Shown here in pieces: positions 8,074 to 17,953 of a stretch of 59,313 nucleotides of DNA. The DNA is from Rhodocyclaceae bacterium. GTDB taxonomy: Bacteria; Pseudomonadota; Gammaproteobacteria; Burkholderiales; Rhodocyclaceae. Under the pieces are notes generated by a model. The model made no database searches. It saw only the letters and a list, made by a program, of their open reading frames with translations, and had not been told where the DNA came from. Each line of letters begins with the position of its first letter. Position 1 is the stretch's first letter. The stretch spans positions 1 through 59,313 of the forward strand of contig JAJVIJ010000018.1 in assembly GCA_022072095.1 (NCBI GenBank). Direction: 5' to 3'. Position numbers and translations under genes: made by a program.

Positions 8074-11000
8074 TCAGGCAAGCGTCTGATGCTCGACGGG
8101 CCCGACATGCTGCCCAACCAAGCCGAGCAGCTCCGTTTCATCGTAGGGTTTTCCAAGATAATGTGCGATGCCCAGTTCCTGGGCTAAGGCACGATGACGC
8201 TCGGCCGTACGCGAGCTGATGACGATGATCGGAATGTCCTGCAGGCGGGCATCGGCACGTAGCGCGCGTGCCAGCTCGAAGCCGTCCATGCGCGGCATTT
8301 CCAGATCGAGCAGGATCAGCCGCGGCGTCAGCTCCACGAGCTTTTCCAGCGCATCCACGCCGTCTTTCGCGGTCGCAACGCGGTAACCCTCCCGTTCGAG
8401 CAGACGGCTCGTCACCTTGCGCACGGTCACCGAGTCATCGACCACCATGACCAGACCGGACAATTCGGTTTGCTGGGTCTCGGGCAGTACACGCTGGCGG
8501 GCTGGCCGCGCCGGCCACAGCACCGGGTTCACGATGAAGACCACTTCGCCATCGGCGAGCACGGTCGCACCGACAAAGCCGGGCAAACGCGCGACCTGCG
8601 GGCCGGCCGACTTCACGACGATTTCCTGGCGCCCGCGTACGCCCTCGACCTCGAGTGCCAGCCGCTGCGTACCGGCGCGTACACGCAGCAGCCAGGGTGA
8701 TGCCGCAGCATGGCGGTCCACGCCCAACAGATCGGACAGGTGGGCGTAGCGCCAGCGCTGACCATCCTGCACCAGGTCACCGGCGCGCACCGCCTCGAGA
8801 TCGCCCTTCATTTCCTCGAGTGCATCGACCAGCGTCGCGGGCATCGCATAGGTCTTGCCCCCGGCGCGCACGAGCACGGCCTGCATCAATGCAAGCGTGA
8901 GCGGCAGACGTATCGTGATGGACGTACCGCGACCGTCCTCCGATTCGAGCTCGATACGCCCGCCGAGGGCCGTGACCTCGCTCTTGACGACATCCATGCC
9001 GACACCCCGACCGGAGATTTCCGAGACCTCGGTCGCCGTGCTGAAGCCGGCAGCGAAGATCAGCTGCGCCAGCTCGGCGCGCGTCGCGTCCGCTTCGGGT
9101 TCGAGCAGCCCGCGCTCGATCGCGCGCCGGCGGATGCGCTCGAAATCCAGTCCGGCACCATCATCGACGATACGGATCTCGATTTCGTTGCTGCGTTGCT
9201 CCAGCGTCATCACGACCTCGCCCTGCGCCGGCTTGCCGGCCGCAAGCCGTGCCGAAACCTCCTCTATGCCATGGCTGACCGCATTGCGCAGGATGTGCTC
9301 GAGCGGACCCACGACTCGCTCGAGGATTTCGCGATCGAACTCGGCCTGGTCATTGACCACGCGCAGCGCCACCTGCTTGCCCAGCTCGCGGGCTGTTTGC
9401 CGCACCGTACGGTGGAGCCGCTCGACCACCGTCCTGAACACGACCAGGCGCACGCCCATCAGCGACTGCGACAGCGCCCGATTGAGGCGCGATTGCGTGC
9501 CCAGCGCCGATTCGGCGGACTCCAGATTGCGCTGCAGCGCATGCTGAACGGTCAGCACATCCTCCGCGCTTTCCGCGAGGATCCGGGTCAGTTCTTGCAG
9601 ACGCGTATAGCGATCCATCTCCAGCGGATCGAAGGCCGCATGCTGGGCCTCGGTCTGCGCGATGCGCGACTGCAACTGCATCTCCGCCTGCATCTCGACC
9701 TCGCGCAGCTGCGCACGCAAGCGCGCCACATTCTCGGTCAGTTCGCCCAGGCCCTGGCGCAACTGCCCAAGTTCACCCTCGATGCGGGAACGCGAGATCG
9801 CGATTTCACCGGCCTCGTTGATGAACCGGTCAAGCAGATCGGCACGCACGCGCAAGGTCGGCCCTGACTCGTTCTGTGGCAGGTCCTCATCGAACGAATC
9901 GGCACCATCCTGACCCGGCAGACCTTCCCCCGGTGCGGCCACTGCATGCCCGGAAAGCCCCTGCAGGAGGTCGGCAGCACGGTCGAAGTCACGCTGAAAC
10001 GCCTCGAAAAAAACCTCGTCGGGCGGCATGCCGGCGTCCTTGAACCGACTTTCCAGGGCATGGATGGACTCACCGAAATGCATCGCCCCGGCCATGCGCG
10101 CGCTGCCCTTCAAGGTATGCAGGCTACGCGTCAGGGCCGGCTGAAACTCGGGGCTGGCGGGTGCAAGCTGCCAGGCGCGCAGTTCCGCACCGATCGCCTG
10201 CACCAGCTCGTGGGCTTCCTCCAGGAATATGGGCAGCAGCGAGGCGTCGATATCGTCGTGCACGCCGATGGGTTCCCGGTCGTCTCCCCCCCGCAGTGAT
10301 CGCTGCGAGGGCGGAGCCGCCTCGGCTGGGGCGGCCGGCTCGGCGAACGGCTCGACCAGCGGGGCGGGCGCACCGGGAGTTGACGCCGCAGTGTCGACAC
10401 CGCTGTGTTCGGCCGCTACGAGATCGAGCTCGTCGGGCCCGATGTATTCGAATGCTTCCTCGCTGAGGTCCTCGGCCGACGCCTCCAAATCGACGACCGG
10501 GAGCGCGGCATCATCCCGGACAGCAGTCGGTCGCTCTGCCGTACCGTCGATGTCAGTCAGGCGCGCAACGAGCGCTTCGGCCGGCTCCGGCCAGTTTCCT
10601 GCCGAAATCGCGCTGACCATGCTATCCAGTTGCGCGGCCGCTGCCGACAGCAAGCTCACCTGATCCGTATCGGGCTGGCGCTTCGCGTTGCTGAAGCGCT
10701 CCAGCACCCCCTGAAGAGACCGGGCGAGATCCCTCACCATGGTGAAGCCGATGGTGCCGGCGATTCCGGCGAGCGTGTGGGCCGCGCGCACCGGCTCGTC
10801 GCCGGGCACCAGCGCCGGGTTGACGTGCAATCGGGCGAGCTCTCGACGCAGGACGGCGACGTGCGCACGCGCCTCGTTCAGGAACAGGTCGAAAAGATGT
10901 TGCGGCACCGACACCGGTCCGATATGGCACAAGCCAGGCGCCGGGATCGTCGGCTCGGGTGCTGGTATCTCACCCTCGGCGAGCATGCGCTCGCAAGCTT

Positions 11001-13332
11001 CCTTCAGCCAGTCGTAAGGCAACGTCGCGAAGCTGCCCGCGCGCAGTTGCGCGACCCAATCGGCGAGCAGCGCGCGCGCGCGCTCGACAAGATCGATCAA
11101 CTCCGGGCTCGCCGCATGATCCCGCTGCAGACACTGATTCAACACTCGCTCGACCGCCCAGGCAGCCTCGCCCAGATCGCGCAGACCGACCATGCGACCG
11201 CTGCCCTTGAGCGTATGAAAGCCTCGACGCACGCTGCTCAGGGCCTCCTGGTCGTGGCGGCCCGACGACAGCTTGAGCAGTTCGTCGCCGATGGTCGCCA
11301 GATTTTCGTCGGCCTCTTCGATGAAGATGCCCAACAGCTCCGCGTCCAGCTCTGCGTCGGGGACGTCGATCAGCCGCGCGGCGTCCTCCGACGGTTGCAC
11401 GACCGGTGTCCCGGTCACCTTGGCCACGGCCTCGACCAGCATTTCGGCGGAGGACTGCTGCGGATCGGCCAGCGCGGCCAGCGCCGCGCGCGCGCCGTGT
11501 TCCAGATCGGCATCGGCGACCAACTGGGCGTCCTGGCTGATCGCCTGCAAGCCGGCCCGCAGCGCCGCACGCAACTCGGCGTCCTTGGGGCGCTCCTCCA
11601 GCGCGGCCGCCAGCGAGCGGACATCCCTGGCAGCGGTCGCGAGCTCGGTCTCGACGCTGGCCACCGCCGGCGCCACCGGCTGGGGGGCGAGAATGGCGGC
11701 AAGGTTCGCATGCCCCCCGGGCAGCGCATCGATGAACAGCCCCAGCGCCGAGAGCGGTTGCGCCAGCGACTCGATGGCGTCATGCGCGGCAGGCGCCGCC
11801 CGCTCGACCAGCACGCGCAACCGCTCCTGACAGTCCTTCAGCAGCATCGCCGCCTCTTTCTCGTCGAGCAGATCGAACGCGCCTGACAGGCGCCGGAACG
11901 CTTTTTCCAGCACCTCGTCGTCCGGCCGGCTGTCCGCGTCGCGGTACCAGGCGTCCAGCTGCTGCTCGATGAGTGCCAGTTCGCTGCGCATCTCGCGGGC
12001 CGTCTGCCCGAGCAGCAAGCGCTGTTCGGCGCGCCGTGCCGCATCCTGCAATGGTGGCGGCGCCAGCTCGGGCCGCTCGCCACGTGCCAGGGCCTCCAGC
12101 CGGACACTCATGGTCCGCGCCGCTTCCGTGGCCTGCACATCGGCACGCCCCCACTGCTCGAGCGCCTGCTCGGCGACCAGCATGGCGGTCGCGACTTCCA
12201 TCGCAATGGCGTCATCCGCCTGCAATGGATCCCGGCGCAGCCAACGGGCCACGGCGGCCAGCGCCGACAGCAGTTGCGTCAGTTCGTTGCCGCCAAGATC
12301 CCGCCCGGCCCGCTCCAGCTCGTTGACCTGTTCATGAAAGATCGGCAGCGATACGGCTGCGCCGGCGGCAAAGCGAGCCCAGTGTTCCTTTGCGCTGCCC
12401 AGATGCTCCCGCAGCCTGCGCAGAATCGGCTCCCAGGGCGCGCTTTCCACGATGTTCCCGACAGGCAGGAGGCGATGCAGCCCATAGGCCTGGCGCACTT
12501 GATCGATCGCGCCGCCATCCCGCTCGGCCACGGCAACGCGGTACAGCAGCTCGCGCTGCAAGCGTTCGGCGACCGTGCGCGAGCCCGCCTGAAGCCGTCG
12601 AATCTGCTGCTCGATGCGCGCAGTCAGGCGCTTGGTCGCGAGATCCGGGGCCGCCTCGGCGCCATCGAGGCTATCGAAAAAAGCTGCGGTCGCCCACCAG
12701 AATGCGCGCGCGCCGGCTGGGCCCGGCAGCGCTCCGATGTCGGTCGCGACGGCACGCATGTCGGCCAAGCCGTCGTGGCCGCGCAGCCATTCGAGCAGGC
12801 CGCGCTGGAACCGGCCGCGCAAGCGCGCGAGGTCGGGCTCGATGTCGTCGCGCGCTGCGGGCAGCGCCGGGACACGACTGAGGTCCGGGAAGAACAGCTC
12901 CGAGGGATCCGGCGGATCGCCGCCCCGCAAAGCGTTCACCTGCGCATGGAGCGGCAACAGGCTCAGGCCTTGCTCCTCGCCGCCTTGAGTGACGACGTCC
13001 AGCACGCGCGACAAGGCCGCGACCGAGCGCTCGAGCAGATCGCCCACTGCGTCCGCATCAGCCAGGCGGCCGTCGGCCCAGTCGGCCAACAGCTGCTCGA
13101 GCACCTCGACGAAACGACCCGAGCCTTCGAGGCCCACCATGCTGAGCGCCCCACGCGCCTGGTACAGGTGAGCGCGCGCGGTGCGCGCGGCCACCTGCAC
13201 GTCGCCTTCATCGCGCACCACAGCGACGGCCCTGGCCAGGGCGGCCTCGATTTCGCCGCGGACCCACAGGATGGGGCCGAGATCGCGACGCGTATCGGAC
13301 GAATCGAACGAATCGGACGACGCGCCCATCAT
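8074..13332 (-). CDS. chpA: ChpA-type hybrid chemotaxis histidine kinase of the Pil-Chp system
   Basis: A 1752-residue CheA-like kinase controlling type IV pilus twitching. The N-terminus has a degenerate HPt-like module in which Tyr57 (YQARGAL) replaces the phosphorylatable His, followed by a long helical region with no clear motif. Three HPt motifs follow: H706 (HTLKGSGRM), H852 (HTLAGIAGT, weaker) and H1072 (HTLKGSARM). Then come the dimerisation helices, a HATPase domain (HILRNAVSHG, DDGAGLD, GRGVGMDVV), a CheW-like domain and a C-terminal receiver with D1676 (LLDLEMPRMDG). This matches the Pseudomonas ChpA plan but is shorter than that protein (about 2470 residues). I place the start at the ATG overlapping the pilJ stop (TGATG); a second ATG follows immediately and a TTG precedes it. 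Confidence 0.93.
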   Translation of the reverse strand: MMGASSDSFDSSDTRRDLGPILWVRGEIEAALARAVAVVRDEGDVQVAARTARAHLYQARGALSMVGLEGSGRFVEVLEQLLADWADGRLADADAVGDLLERSVAALSRVLDVVTQGGEEQGLSLLPLHAQVNALRGGDPPDPSELFFPDLSRVPALPAARDDIEPDLARLRGRFQRGLLEWLRGHDGLADMRAVATDIGALPGPAGARAFWWATAAFFDSLDGAEAAPDLATKRLTARIEQQIRRLQAGSRTVAERLQRELLYRVAVAERDGGAIDQVRQAYGLHRLLPVGNIVESAPWEPILRRLREHLGSAKEHWARFAAGAAVSLPIFHEQVNELERAGRDLGGNELTQLLSALAAVARWLRRDPLQADDAIAMEVATAMLVAEQALEQWGRADVQATEAARTMSVRLEALARGERPELAPPPLQDAARRAEQRLLLGQTAREMRSELALIEQQLDAWYRDADSRPDDEVLEKAFRRLSGAFDLLDEKEAAMLLKDCQERLRVLVERAAPAAHDAIESLAQPLSALGLFIDALPGGHANLAAILAPQPVAPAVASVETELATAARDVRSLAAALEERPKDAELRAALRAGLQAISQDAQLVADADLEHGARAALAALADPQQSSAEMLVEAVAKVTGTPVVQPSEDAARLIDVPDAELDAELLGIFIEEADENLATIGDELLKLSSGRHDQEALSSVRRGFHTLKGSGRMVGLRDLGEAAWAVERVLNQCLQRDHAASPELIDLVERARALLADWVAQLRAGSFATLPYDWLKEACERMLAEGEIPAPEPTIPAPGLCHIGPVSVPQHLFDLFLNEARAHVAVLRRELARLHVNPALVPGDEPVRAAHTLAGIAGTIGFTMVRDLARSLQGVLERFSNAKRQPDTDQVSLLSAAAAQLDSMVSAISAGNWPEPAEALVARLTDIDGTAERPTAVRDDAALPVVDLEASAEDLSEEAFEYIGPDELDLVAAEHSGVDTAASTPGAPAPLVEPFAEPAAPAEAAPPSQRSLRGGDDREPIGVHDDIDASLLPIFLEEAHELVQAIGAELRAWQLAPASPEFQPALTRSLHTLKGSARMAGAMHFGESIHALESRFKDAGMPPDEVFFEAFQRDFDRAADLLQGLSGHAVAAPGEGLPGQDGADSFDEDLPQNESGPTLRVRADLLDRFINEAGEIAISRSRIEGELGQLRQGLGELTENVARLRAQLREVEMQAEMQLQSRIAQTEAQHAAFDPLEMDRYTRLQELTRILAESAEDVLTVQHALQRNLESAESALGTQSRLNRALSQSLMGVRLVVFRTVVERLHRTVRQTARELGKQVALRVVNDQAEFDREILERVVGPLEHILRNAVSHGIEEVSARLAAGKPAQGEVVMTLEQRSNEIEIRIVDDGAGLDFERIRRRAIERGLLEPEADATRAELAQLIFAAGFSTATEVSEISGRGVGMDVVKSEVTALGGRIELESEDGRGTSITIRLPLTLALMQAVLVRAGGKTYAMPATLVDALEEMKGDLEAVRAGDLVQDGQRWRYAHLSDLLGVDRHAAASPWLLRVRAGTQRLALEVEGVRGRQEIVVKSAGPQVARLPGFVGATVLADGEVVFIVNPVLWPARPARQRVLPETQQTELSGLVMVVDDSVTVRKVTSRLLEREGYRVATAKDGVDALEKLVELTPRLILLDLEMPRMDGFELARALRADARLQDIPIIVISSRTAERHRALAQELGIAHYLGKPYDETELLGLVGQHVGPVEHQTLA

Positions 13333-15455
13333 CAAACCTTGAAGCCGGCGACCGAGCCCTTCAGCTCGGTCGCCAGGCTCGCCAAGTCACCGATCGCGAC
13401 CGCCGTCTGTCGCGTTCCGGCCGCACTGCGATCGGTCACATCGAGGATGCGGCGCATGCTCTCGGCCACGCCGACAGCATGGCTAGCCTCCGACTGCGTC
13501 GCTCCGGCCATCTGTTCGATGAGCGCGGCCAGCTCGGTCGATTCGGAAGCGATCTCCGCGAGCGCCTGCGCCGCCGCATCGGACAGGCGCGCACCGTCAA
13601 CCACACCCTGCGTCGAATTCTCCATCGCGCGCACCGCTTCCTGCGTATCGGCCTGAATCGCGCGCACGATCGCGGCAATCTTTTGCGTCGCACCGGCAGA
13701 ACGTTCCGCCAGCCGCTGCACCTCTTCGGCCACGACCGAAAAGCCGCGGCCCGCCTCGCCGGCCGATGCCGCCTGAATGGCGGCATTCAGCGCCAGCACA
13801 TTGGTCTGCTCGGTGATGCCCCCGATCAGCTCCACGATCTCGCCGATCTCCTGGGACGACTCGCCCAGGCGCTTGATCCGTTTTGCCGTCTCCTGGATCT
13901 GGCCACGAATCTCGTTCATCCCGTGCAGCGAATCGGTGGCTGCCTGCGCCCCCTTGTCCGCTGCCGCGAGTGCGCCGCGCGCGACCTGCGCCGCACGCAC
14001 CGCCTCGGACGATACCGTGCGCATCGCCTTCGCCATCTGCAACACGGCCTGCCCGGCGGAGCGGATCTCGAGTGCCTGCTGCTCACTCGCGAGCGACAGC
14101 TCATTGGAGAGGCGCACGCTGGTCTCGGCGGCTTCGGCGAGCCGACCGGCCGCAGCATTGATGCGCCGCACGAGCACGGCCAGTTCCTCGATGGTGTAGT
14201 TGACGGAATCGGCGATCGCGCCGGTGATGTCTTCCGTGACGGTCGCGCGCACGGTCAGATCGCCATCGGCGAGGTCGCCCATTTCGTTCATCAGGCGCAA
14301 GATCGCTTGCTGCGCCCTATCCTTTTCGGTCTGGGCCTGTGCACCCAACGCTTCGGCCTCGTGGCGGCGTCGTTCGGTGTCGCGCTGCGACAGGTGAACC
14401 AAGCCGCCCAGGGAACCGACGACCAGCACACCCGCCAGCAGCGCCAAACCGATGAAGCCGGCACCCAGCCCCCGTGACAAGGTGTCATCGAGCCCCCGCA
14501 CCCGACCAGTCAGCGCCGGCACCGAGCCTATCAGGCTAGCGCCCGCGGCGCGTGCCTGAGCATAGCTGCCGGCATTGCCCAGTATGACCTTGGCCGCGTT
14601 GAGCAGCGGCTGCGCCACGCGCGCGAGCTCACGAAAGCTCGTCGACTCGGGATCACTTGCCTTCGCCCCCTTTGCGCCAGCCGCCATACGCTGCAACAGT
14701 TCGTCGATCGATTCGACGGTACGCCGGATGCCCGCGACCTCGGCTGATCCGGTACCCTCGCCGGCCAGCAAGTTCGTCGTCGCCCCCGCCAAATCGCTCA
14801 AGCGTACGAGCAGGCGCGCCGCCGACGCCATGTCTTTCGCCGACGCGCCGGTTTCGGCCTTGGCCTGCACCCAGGCTTCGCCCACCGCGACGACCTCGTC
14901 CTCGATGGCCCGTATCCGCGCCACCGACTGAATGATCGACAGCATGCCGGCCAAGGGCTTGAGCAGGCTGTCGGCCTGCTGCTTCGGATCGGCCCAGGCC
15001 TTCTCCAGCGCAGCCATCGCCTGCTCACTGCCGGAGGCAAGCGCCGGAACGAGACGACCATCGACCGTGCTGCCATCGCGCAGTGCCGACAGGATTTCGG
15101 CGAATTCGTCGCGCGCGATGGCGAGGTCGACGATCGCTCCGACCTGCCCCTGCATGGACAGCTGGGCAGAACGTCCAAGCCTCTCCGCCAACAAGCGCAG
15201 CTCACCGACGGCCTCGATGCGCGCGGCATTGTCGCGGGCACCCACGAACCCCAGCCATGCACCCAGCGCCGCAAGCGCGAGACCTAGCGACAACACTAGC
15301 AACAGCACCTTGCGCTGCATCGGCCAGGGCAATCCGGTGAAACCGAACAGCTCAGACCAGCCGCCGGCCCGCGAGCGACGAACGTCCTGGGGCGGCGCAC
15401 CGGAACTCGTGCTCGCTCCGTCGACCTGCCCTATCACCTGCGCCAGCGCGGACAT
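13332..15455 (-). CDS. pilJ: PilJ-like methyl-accepting chemoreceptor
   Basis: A 707-residue membrane receptor for the Pil-Chp pathway. A first membrane segment ([20 protein letters not shown]) is followed by a helical PilJ-type periplasmic sensor to about residue 325, a second membrane segment ([20 protein letters not shown]), a HAMP region, and a cytoplasmic signalling coiled coil. The coil's tip, [20 protein letters not shown], near residue 560, is the kinase-contacting hairpin. The chosen ATG has a strong GGGGGAGGTGG ribosome site; an in-frame TTG lies ten codons upstream. It sits between pilI and chpA in the usual order. No CheR (PilK) or CheB (ChpB) gene is present nearby, although the receptor keeps MCP-type helices. 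Confidence 0.95.
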   Translation of the reverse strand: MSALAQVIGQVDGASTSSGAPPQDVRRSRAGGWSELFGFTGLPWPMQRKVLLLVLSLGLALAALGAWLGFVGARDNAARIEAVGELRLLAERLGRSAQLSMQGQVGAIVDLAIARDEFAEILSALRDGSTVDGRLVPALASGSEQAMAALEKAWADPKQQADSLLKPLAGMLSIIQSVARIRAIEDEVVAVGEAWVQAKAETGASAKDMASAARLLVRLSDLAGATTNLLAGEGTGSAEVAGIRRTVESIDELLQRMAAGAKGAKASDPESTSFRELARVAQPLLNAAKVILGNAGSYAQARAAGASLIGSVPALTGRVRGLDDTLSRGLGAGFIGLALLAGVLVVGSLGGLVHLSQRDTERRRHEAEALGAQAQTEKDRAQQAILRLMNEMGDLADGDLTVRATVTEDITGAIADSVNYTIEELAVLVRRINAAAGRLAEAAETSVRLSNELSLASEQQALEIRSAGQAVLQMAKAMRTVSSEAVRAAQVARGALAAADKGAQAATDSLHGMNEIRGQIQETAKRIKRLGESSQEIGEIVELIGGITEQTNVLALNAAIQAASAGEAGRGFSVVAEEVQRLAERSAGATQKIAAIVRAIQADTQEAVRAMENSTQGVVDGARLSDAAAQALAEIASESTELAALIEQMAGATQSEASHAVGVAESMRRILDVTDRSAAGTRQTAVAIGDLASLATELKGSVAGFKV

Positions 15456-15474
15456 GTTTTCGCCACCTCCCCCG

Positions 15475-15999
15475 TCAGGCTGCAATGTCTAGAAACTCGG
15501 TCGCCACAAGCAGCGGGCGCCAATTCAGGCGCAACCATATTTCGCCGGCGCGGTCGCGCAGTCTCTCGCCAATCCAGGGCCTGGTCTCCACCTCATCGGC
15601 ATCCGGCTCGAACTGCTCGCGCGACAACAGGCCCAGGGAGCGACCGACCTGCAACGCGCACTGGCTGCGGTAGCGCGCATGCGGCAGCACAATGCGGGCA
15701 TCCTGGGTGGACGGGGTCGTGCGCAAACGCTGAAACTGTGCGAAATCGGTGACGCCATACAAGGCACCGCGGAGGTTCGCGACCCCGAGAAACCACGGCA
15801 CCGTCGCCGGCACCACCGTGATCGACGGCATGGGCAGAAGCTCGGCGCAGTCGGCCAAGCGGACCAGCCAGCGTTCCGGTCCAACCATGAAACCCAGGAA
15901 CGCGGCCGCGGCATTGGGATTTGGCCTGTCGACCGGCGTTCGATCCGCCGACGCCGCGCCGGCCGCTTCGATGTTATATCCGAAGTTGTCCACGGACAC
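15475..15999 (-). CDS. pilI: PilI, CheW-like adaptor
   Basis: A 174-residue protein with a CheW domain from about residue 35 onward ([22 protein letters not shown], then [20 protein letters not shown]). By family knowledge it bridges the receptor PilJ and the kinase ChpA. The start is a GTG one base after the pilH stop; homology does not extend upstream of it. The N-terminal 30 residues are low in recognisable features and rich in Ala, Asn and Pro. The gap to pilJ is 19 bases, so pilI and pilJ should be co-translated from one message. Confidence 0.93.
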   Translation of the reverse strand: MSVDNFGYNIEAAGAASADRTPVDRPNPNAAAAFLGFMVGPERWLVRLADCAELLPMPSITVVPATVPWFLGVANLRGALYGVTDFAQFQRLRTTPSTQDARIVLPHARYRSQCALQVGRSLGLLSREQFEPDADEVETRPWIGERLRDRAGEIWLRLNWRPLLVATEFLDIAA

Positions 16000-16000
16000 C

Positions 16001-16381
16001 TCAGGACGACGCGCCGGATCGGAGCGCCTCGATGGTACGCATCAACGCGCCCAGATCGACCGGCTTGGTCAGGTAGTCCAGCGCTCCCTGACGCATCCCC
16101 CAGATGCGATCGGTCGGCTGGTCCTTGCTGGTACACATGATGATGGGGATATGCCGCGTCACCTCGTCGCGCGCCAGAACGCGCGTCGCCTGATAACCGT
16201 TCATGCCGGGCATGACCACATCCATCAGGATCAGATCTGGCTGCTCCGTCCGTGCGCGCGCCACCGCCTGCTCGCCATCCTCGGCGGTCAGTACCGACAT
16301 GCCCTGCTGCGTCAGGAAATCGCTCAGTACCTGACGTTCGGTGGGGGAATCATCCACCACCAGTACCCGTTGAATCGTCAT
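16001..16381 (-). CDS. pilH: PilH, single-domain response regulator
   Basis: A 126-residue CheY-like receiver. VLVVDDSPTERQVL holds the acidic pair, D54 in LILMDVVMPGMNG is the phosphoacceptor, and the conserved Thr/Ser (MCTS) and Lys-Pro (LTKPVD) are in place. In the Pil-Chp pathway PilH works with PilG to set pilus retraction and cAMP output. Two consecutive ATG codons begin the gene; I prefer the second because it sits six bases after GAGG. It is 11 bases downstream of pilG. Confidence 0.93.
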   Translation of the reverse strand: MTIQRVLVVDDSPTERQVLSDFLTQQGMSVLTAEDGEQAVARARTEQPDLILMDVVMPGMNGYQATRVLARDEVTRHIPIIMCTSKDQPTDRIWGMRQGALDYLTKPVDLGALMRTIEALRSGASS

Positions 16382-16392
16382 CATCTGCCTCG

Positions 16393-16791
16393 TCAATTCC
16401 CATCCGCACGCGCCGACGTGTGCCGGGCGACGGCCTGCAACAACTCGTCCTTGGTGAAAGGCTTGGTGAGATAGTGGTCCGCGCCCACCAGCCTGCCGCG
16501 TGCGCGATCGAACAGCCCGTCCTTGGAAGACAACATGATGACCGGCATGGCAACAAAGCGCGGGTTCCTCTTGATCAGCGCACAGGTCTGATAGCCATCG
16601 AGGCGCGGCATCATGATGTCCAGGAACACGACATCCGGCGCATGATCGGCGATCAGCGCCAAGGCCTCGAAGCCATCCTCCGCAAGCACCACCTGGCAAC
16701 CCGCCTGCATCAGGAAGATTTCCGCGCTGCGCCGGATCGTGTTGCTGTCGTCGATCACCAGCACCTTGATACCGTTCAAATTAGCTGACAT
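16393..16791 (-). CDS. pilG: PilG, single-domain response regulator
   Basis: A 132-residue CheY-like receiver, the first gene of the Pil-Chp set. It shows KVLVIDDSNTIRRSAE, phosphoacceptor D58 in VFLDIMMPRLDGYQTC, and YLTKPFTKDEL with the conserved Lys-Pro. The sequence is close to PilG as I know it from pseudomonads. It should act with PilH, PilI, PilJ and ChpA in surface sensing. Rubredoxin ends 55 bases upstream on the same strand; the short gap shows no terminator, so the promoter may lie before rubredoxin. Confidence 0.95.
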   Translation of the reverse strand: MSANLNGIKVLVIDDSNTIRRSAEIFLMQAGCQVVLAEDGFEALALIADHAPDVVFLDIMMPRLDGYQTCALIKRNPRFVAMPVIMLSSKDGLFDRARGRLVGADHYLTKPFTKDELLQAVARHTSARADGN

Positions 16792-16845
16792 CGATCACCA
16801 TGTGGTCCGGTCTAAACGGGGCGGAGCATGCGGCATCGCGCGCAG

Positions 16846-17034
16846 TCAAATCTCGACCAGTTCGAAGTCTTCCTTGCGTGCGCCACAGTCCGGGCAGGTC
16901 CAGTTGGTCGGAACATCTTCCCAGCGCGTGCCGGGCGCTATGCCTTCGTCCGGGATCCCTGCGCTTTCATCATAAATGAACCCGCAGATCAAACACATGT
17001 AGGTCTTGAATTCGGTGACGACAGCGCCAGCCAT
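16846..17034 (-). CDS. Rubredoxin
   Basis: A 62-residue one-iron electron carrier. Two Cys-x2-Cys knuckles, MCLICGFIYDE and CPDCGARKEDF, bind the Fe, and the conserved aromatic residues and the GTRWEDVP loop are present. About eight extra residues precede the usual start (KTYMCL). The chosen ATG has a GGAAGG ribosome site seven bases upstream. It sits between the Pil-Chp genes and the divergent thiD. Rubredoxins beside pilG occur in other proteobacteria; the electron partner is not evident here. Confidence 0.95.
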   Translation of the reverse strand: MAGAVVTEFKTYMCLICGFIYDESAGIPDEGIAPGTRWEDVPTNWTCPDCGARKEDFELVEI

Positions 17035-17064
17035 GCAATGCCTTCCAGGCCATGGAGTAGTATC

Positions 17065-17080
17065 GGCGGATCATACCGCC
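17065..17080 (-). promoter_or_regulatory. Inverted repeat enclosing a possible -10 box for rubredoxin
   Basis: GGCGG-ATCATA-CCGCC is a perfect five-base inverted repeat. Read on the minus strand its centre is TATGAT, a good -10 hexamer, 36 bases before the rubredoxin start. I see no matching -35 box. A repressor or activator site overlapping the promoter is one reading. Confidence 0.3.
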
Positions 17081-17137
17081 ATTTTTCGCGACCCCGCCCG
17101 CCCGGCACCGCTTGCACCTCGCACTCGACCACGAACC

Positions 17138-17953
17138 ATGTCCGTGCCCTCTCCGGTTGTCGTCTGTTTCTCGGGCAGCGACCCATCCTGCGGTGCCGGA
17201 CTGCAAGCCGACCTGCTTGTGCTCGCGGCCTGGGGATGCCATCCGGCAACGATCGTGACCACGCTGACCGTGCAAAATACCGTCGGCGTCACGCAGCTCA
17301 TGCCGATCCCCGCCGAGCTGCTCCGTGCCCAGACAGCATGCCTGATTGACGATCTGCCGGTCGCGGCATTCAAGATCGGCCTGATCGGCGGCACGGATCA
17401 TATCGACGTGCTGACGGAATTCTTGAGCCGCCACCCGCTCGTGCCGGTGGTGCTCGATCCGGTGCTCGCATCCGGACGCGGTGACCCGCTGCTTGCAGAG
17501 GACGCGCGGGCGGCCTTGTGTAAGCGGCTATTGCCTTACACGACCGTGCTCACACCAAACACGCTCGAGCTCGCGCACTTGTCGGGGCTGCCCGCCGACA
17601 CTGCCAGCGAGCGGCGCGCCGGCGCCCGCGCGCTGATCGCGTCGGGCAGCCGCCACGTGCTGGTCACCGGCACGCACGCTCGCACGGACCATGTCGAGAA
17701 CGTGTTGTTCGCCGCCGATGGCGGCGAATACGCGGAGAGCTGGCCACGACTCGCGCACAGCTTTCATGGCTCCGGCTGCACACTGGCGGCCGCACTAGCG
17801 GCCGCGCTCGCGCACGGCCATGCAGTACGCGAGGCGGCCAGCATGGCACAGGCCTACACCTATCAAGCGCTACGGCACGCCTACCGCCCCGGACATGGGC
17901 AATGGATACCGGACCGCCTGCTCGGGCGGCGACCGGCACTGACACATGCCTGA
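17138..17953 (+). CDS. thiD: Hydroxymethylpyrimidine/phosphomethylpyrimidine kinase
   Basis: A 271-residue ribokinase-fold enzyme that phosphorylates HMP and HMP-P to HMP-PP for thiamine synthesis. Key features are FSGSDPSCGAGLQADL at the N-terminus, the LDPVLASGRGDPLL loop, LTPNTLELAHLSG, and the anion-hole segment [19 protein letters not shown] near the C-terminus. The reading frame runs upstream, but similarity begins at MSVPSPVVVCFSGSD, so I start there. The stop overlaps thiE by eight bases. With thiE it covers pyrimidine activation and coupling; the thiazole genes are not in the window. Confidence 0.95.
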   Translation: MSVPSPVVVCFSGSDPSCGAGLQADLLVLAAWGCHPATIVTTLTVQNTVGVTQLMPIPAELLRAQTACLIDDLPVAAFKIGLIGGTDHIDVLTEFLSRHPLVPVVLDPVLASGRGDPLLAEDARAALCKRLLPYTTVLTPNTLELAHLSGLPADTASERRAGARALIASGSRHVLVTGTHARTDHVENVLFAADGGEYAESWPRLAHSFHGSGCTLAAALAAALAHGHAVREAASMAQAYTYQALRHAYRPGHGQWIPDRLLGRRPALTHA

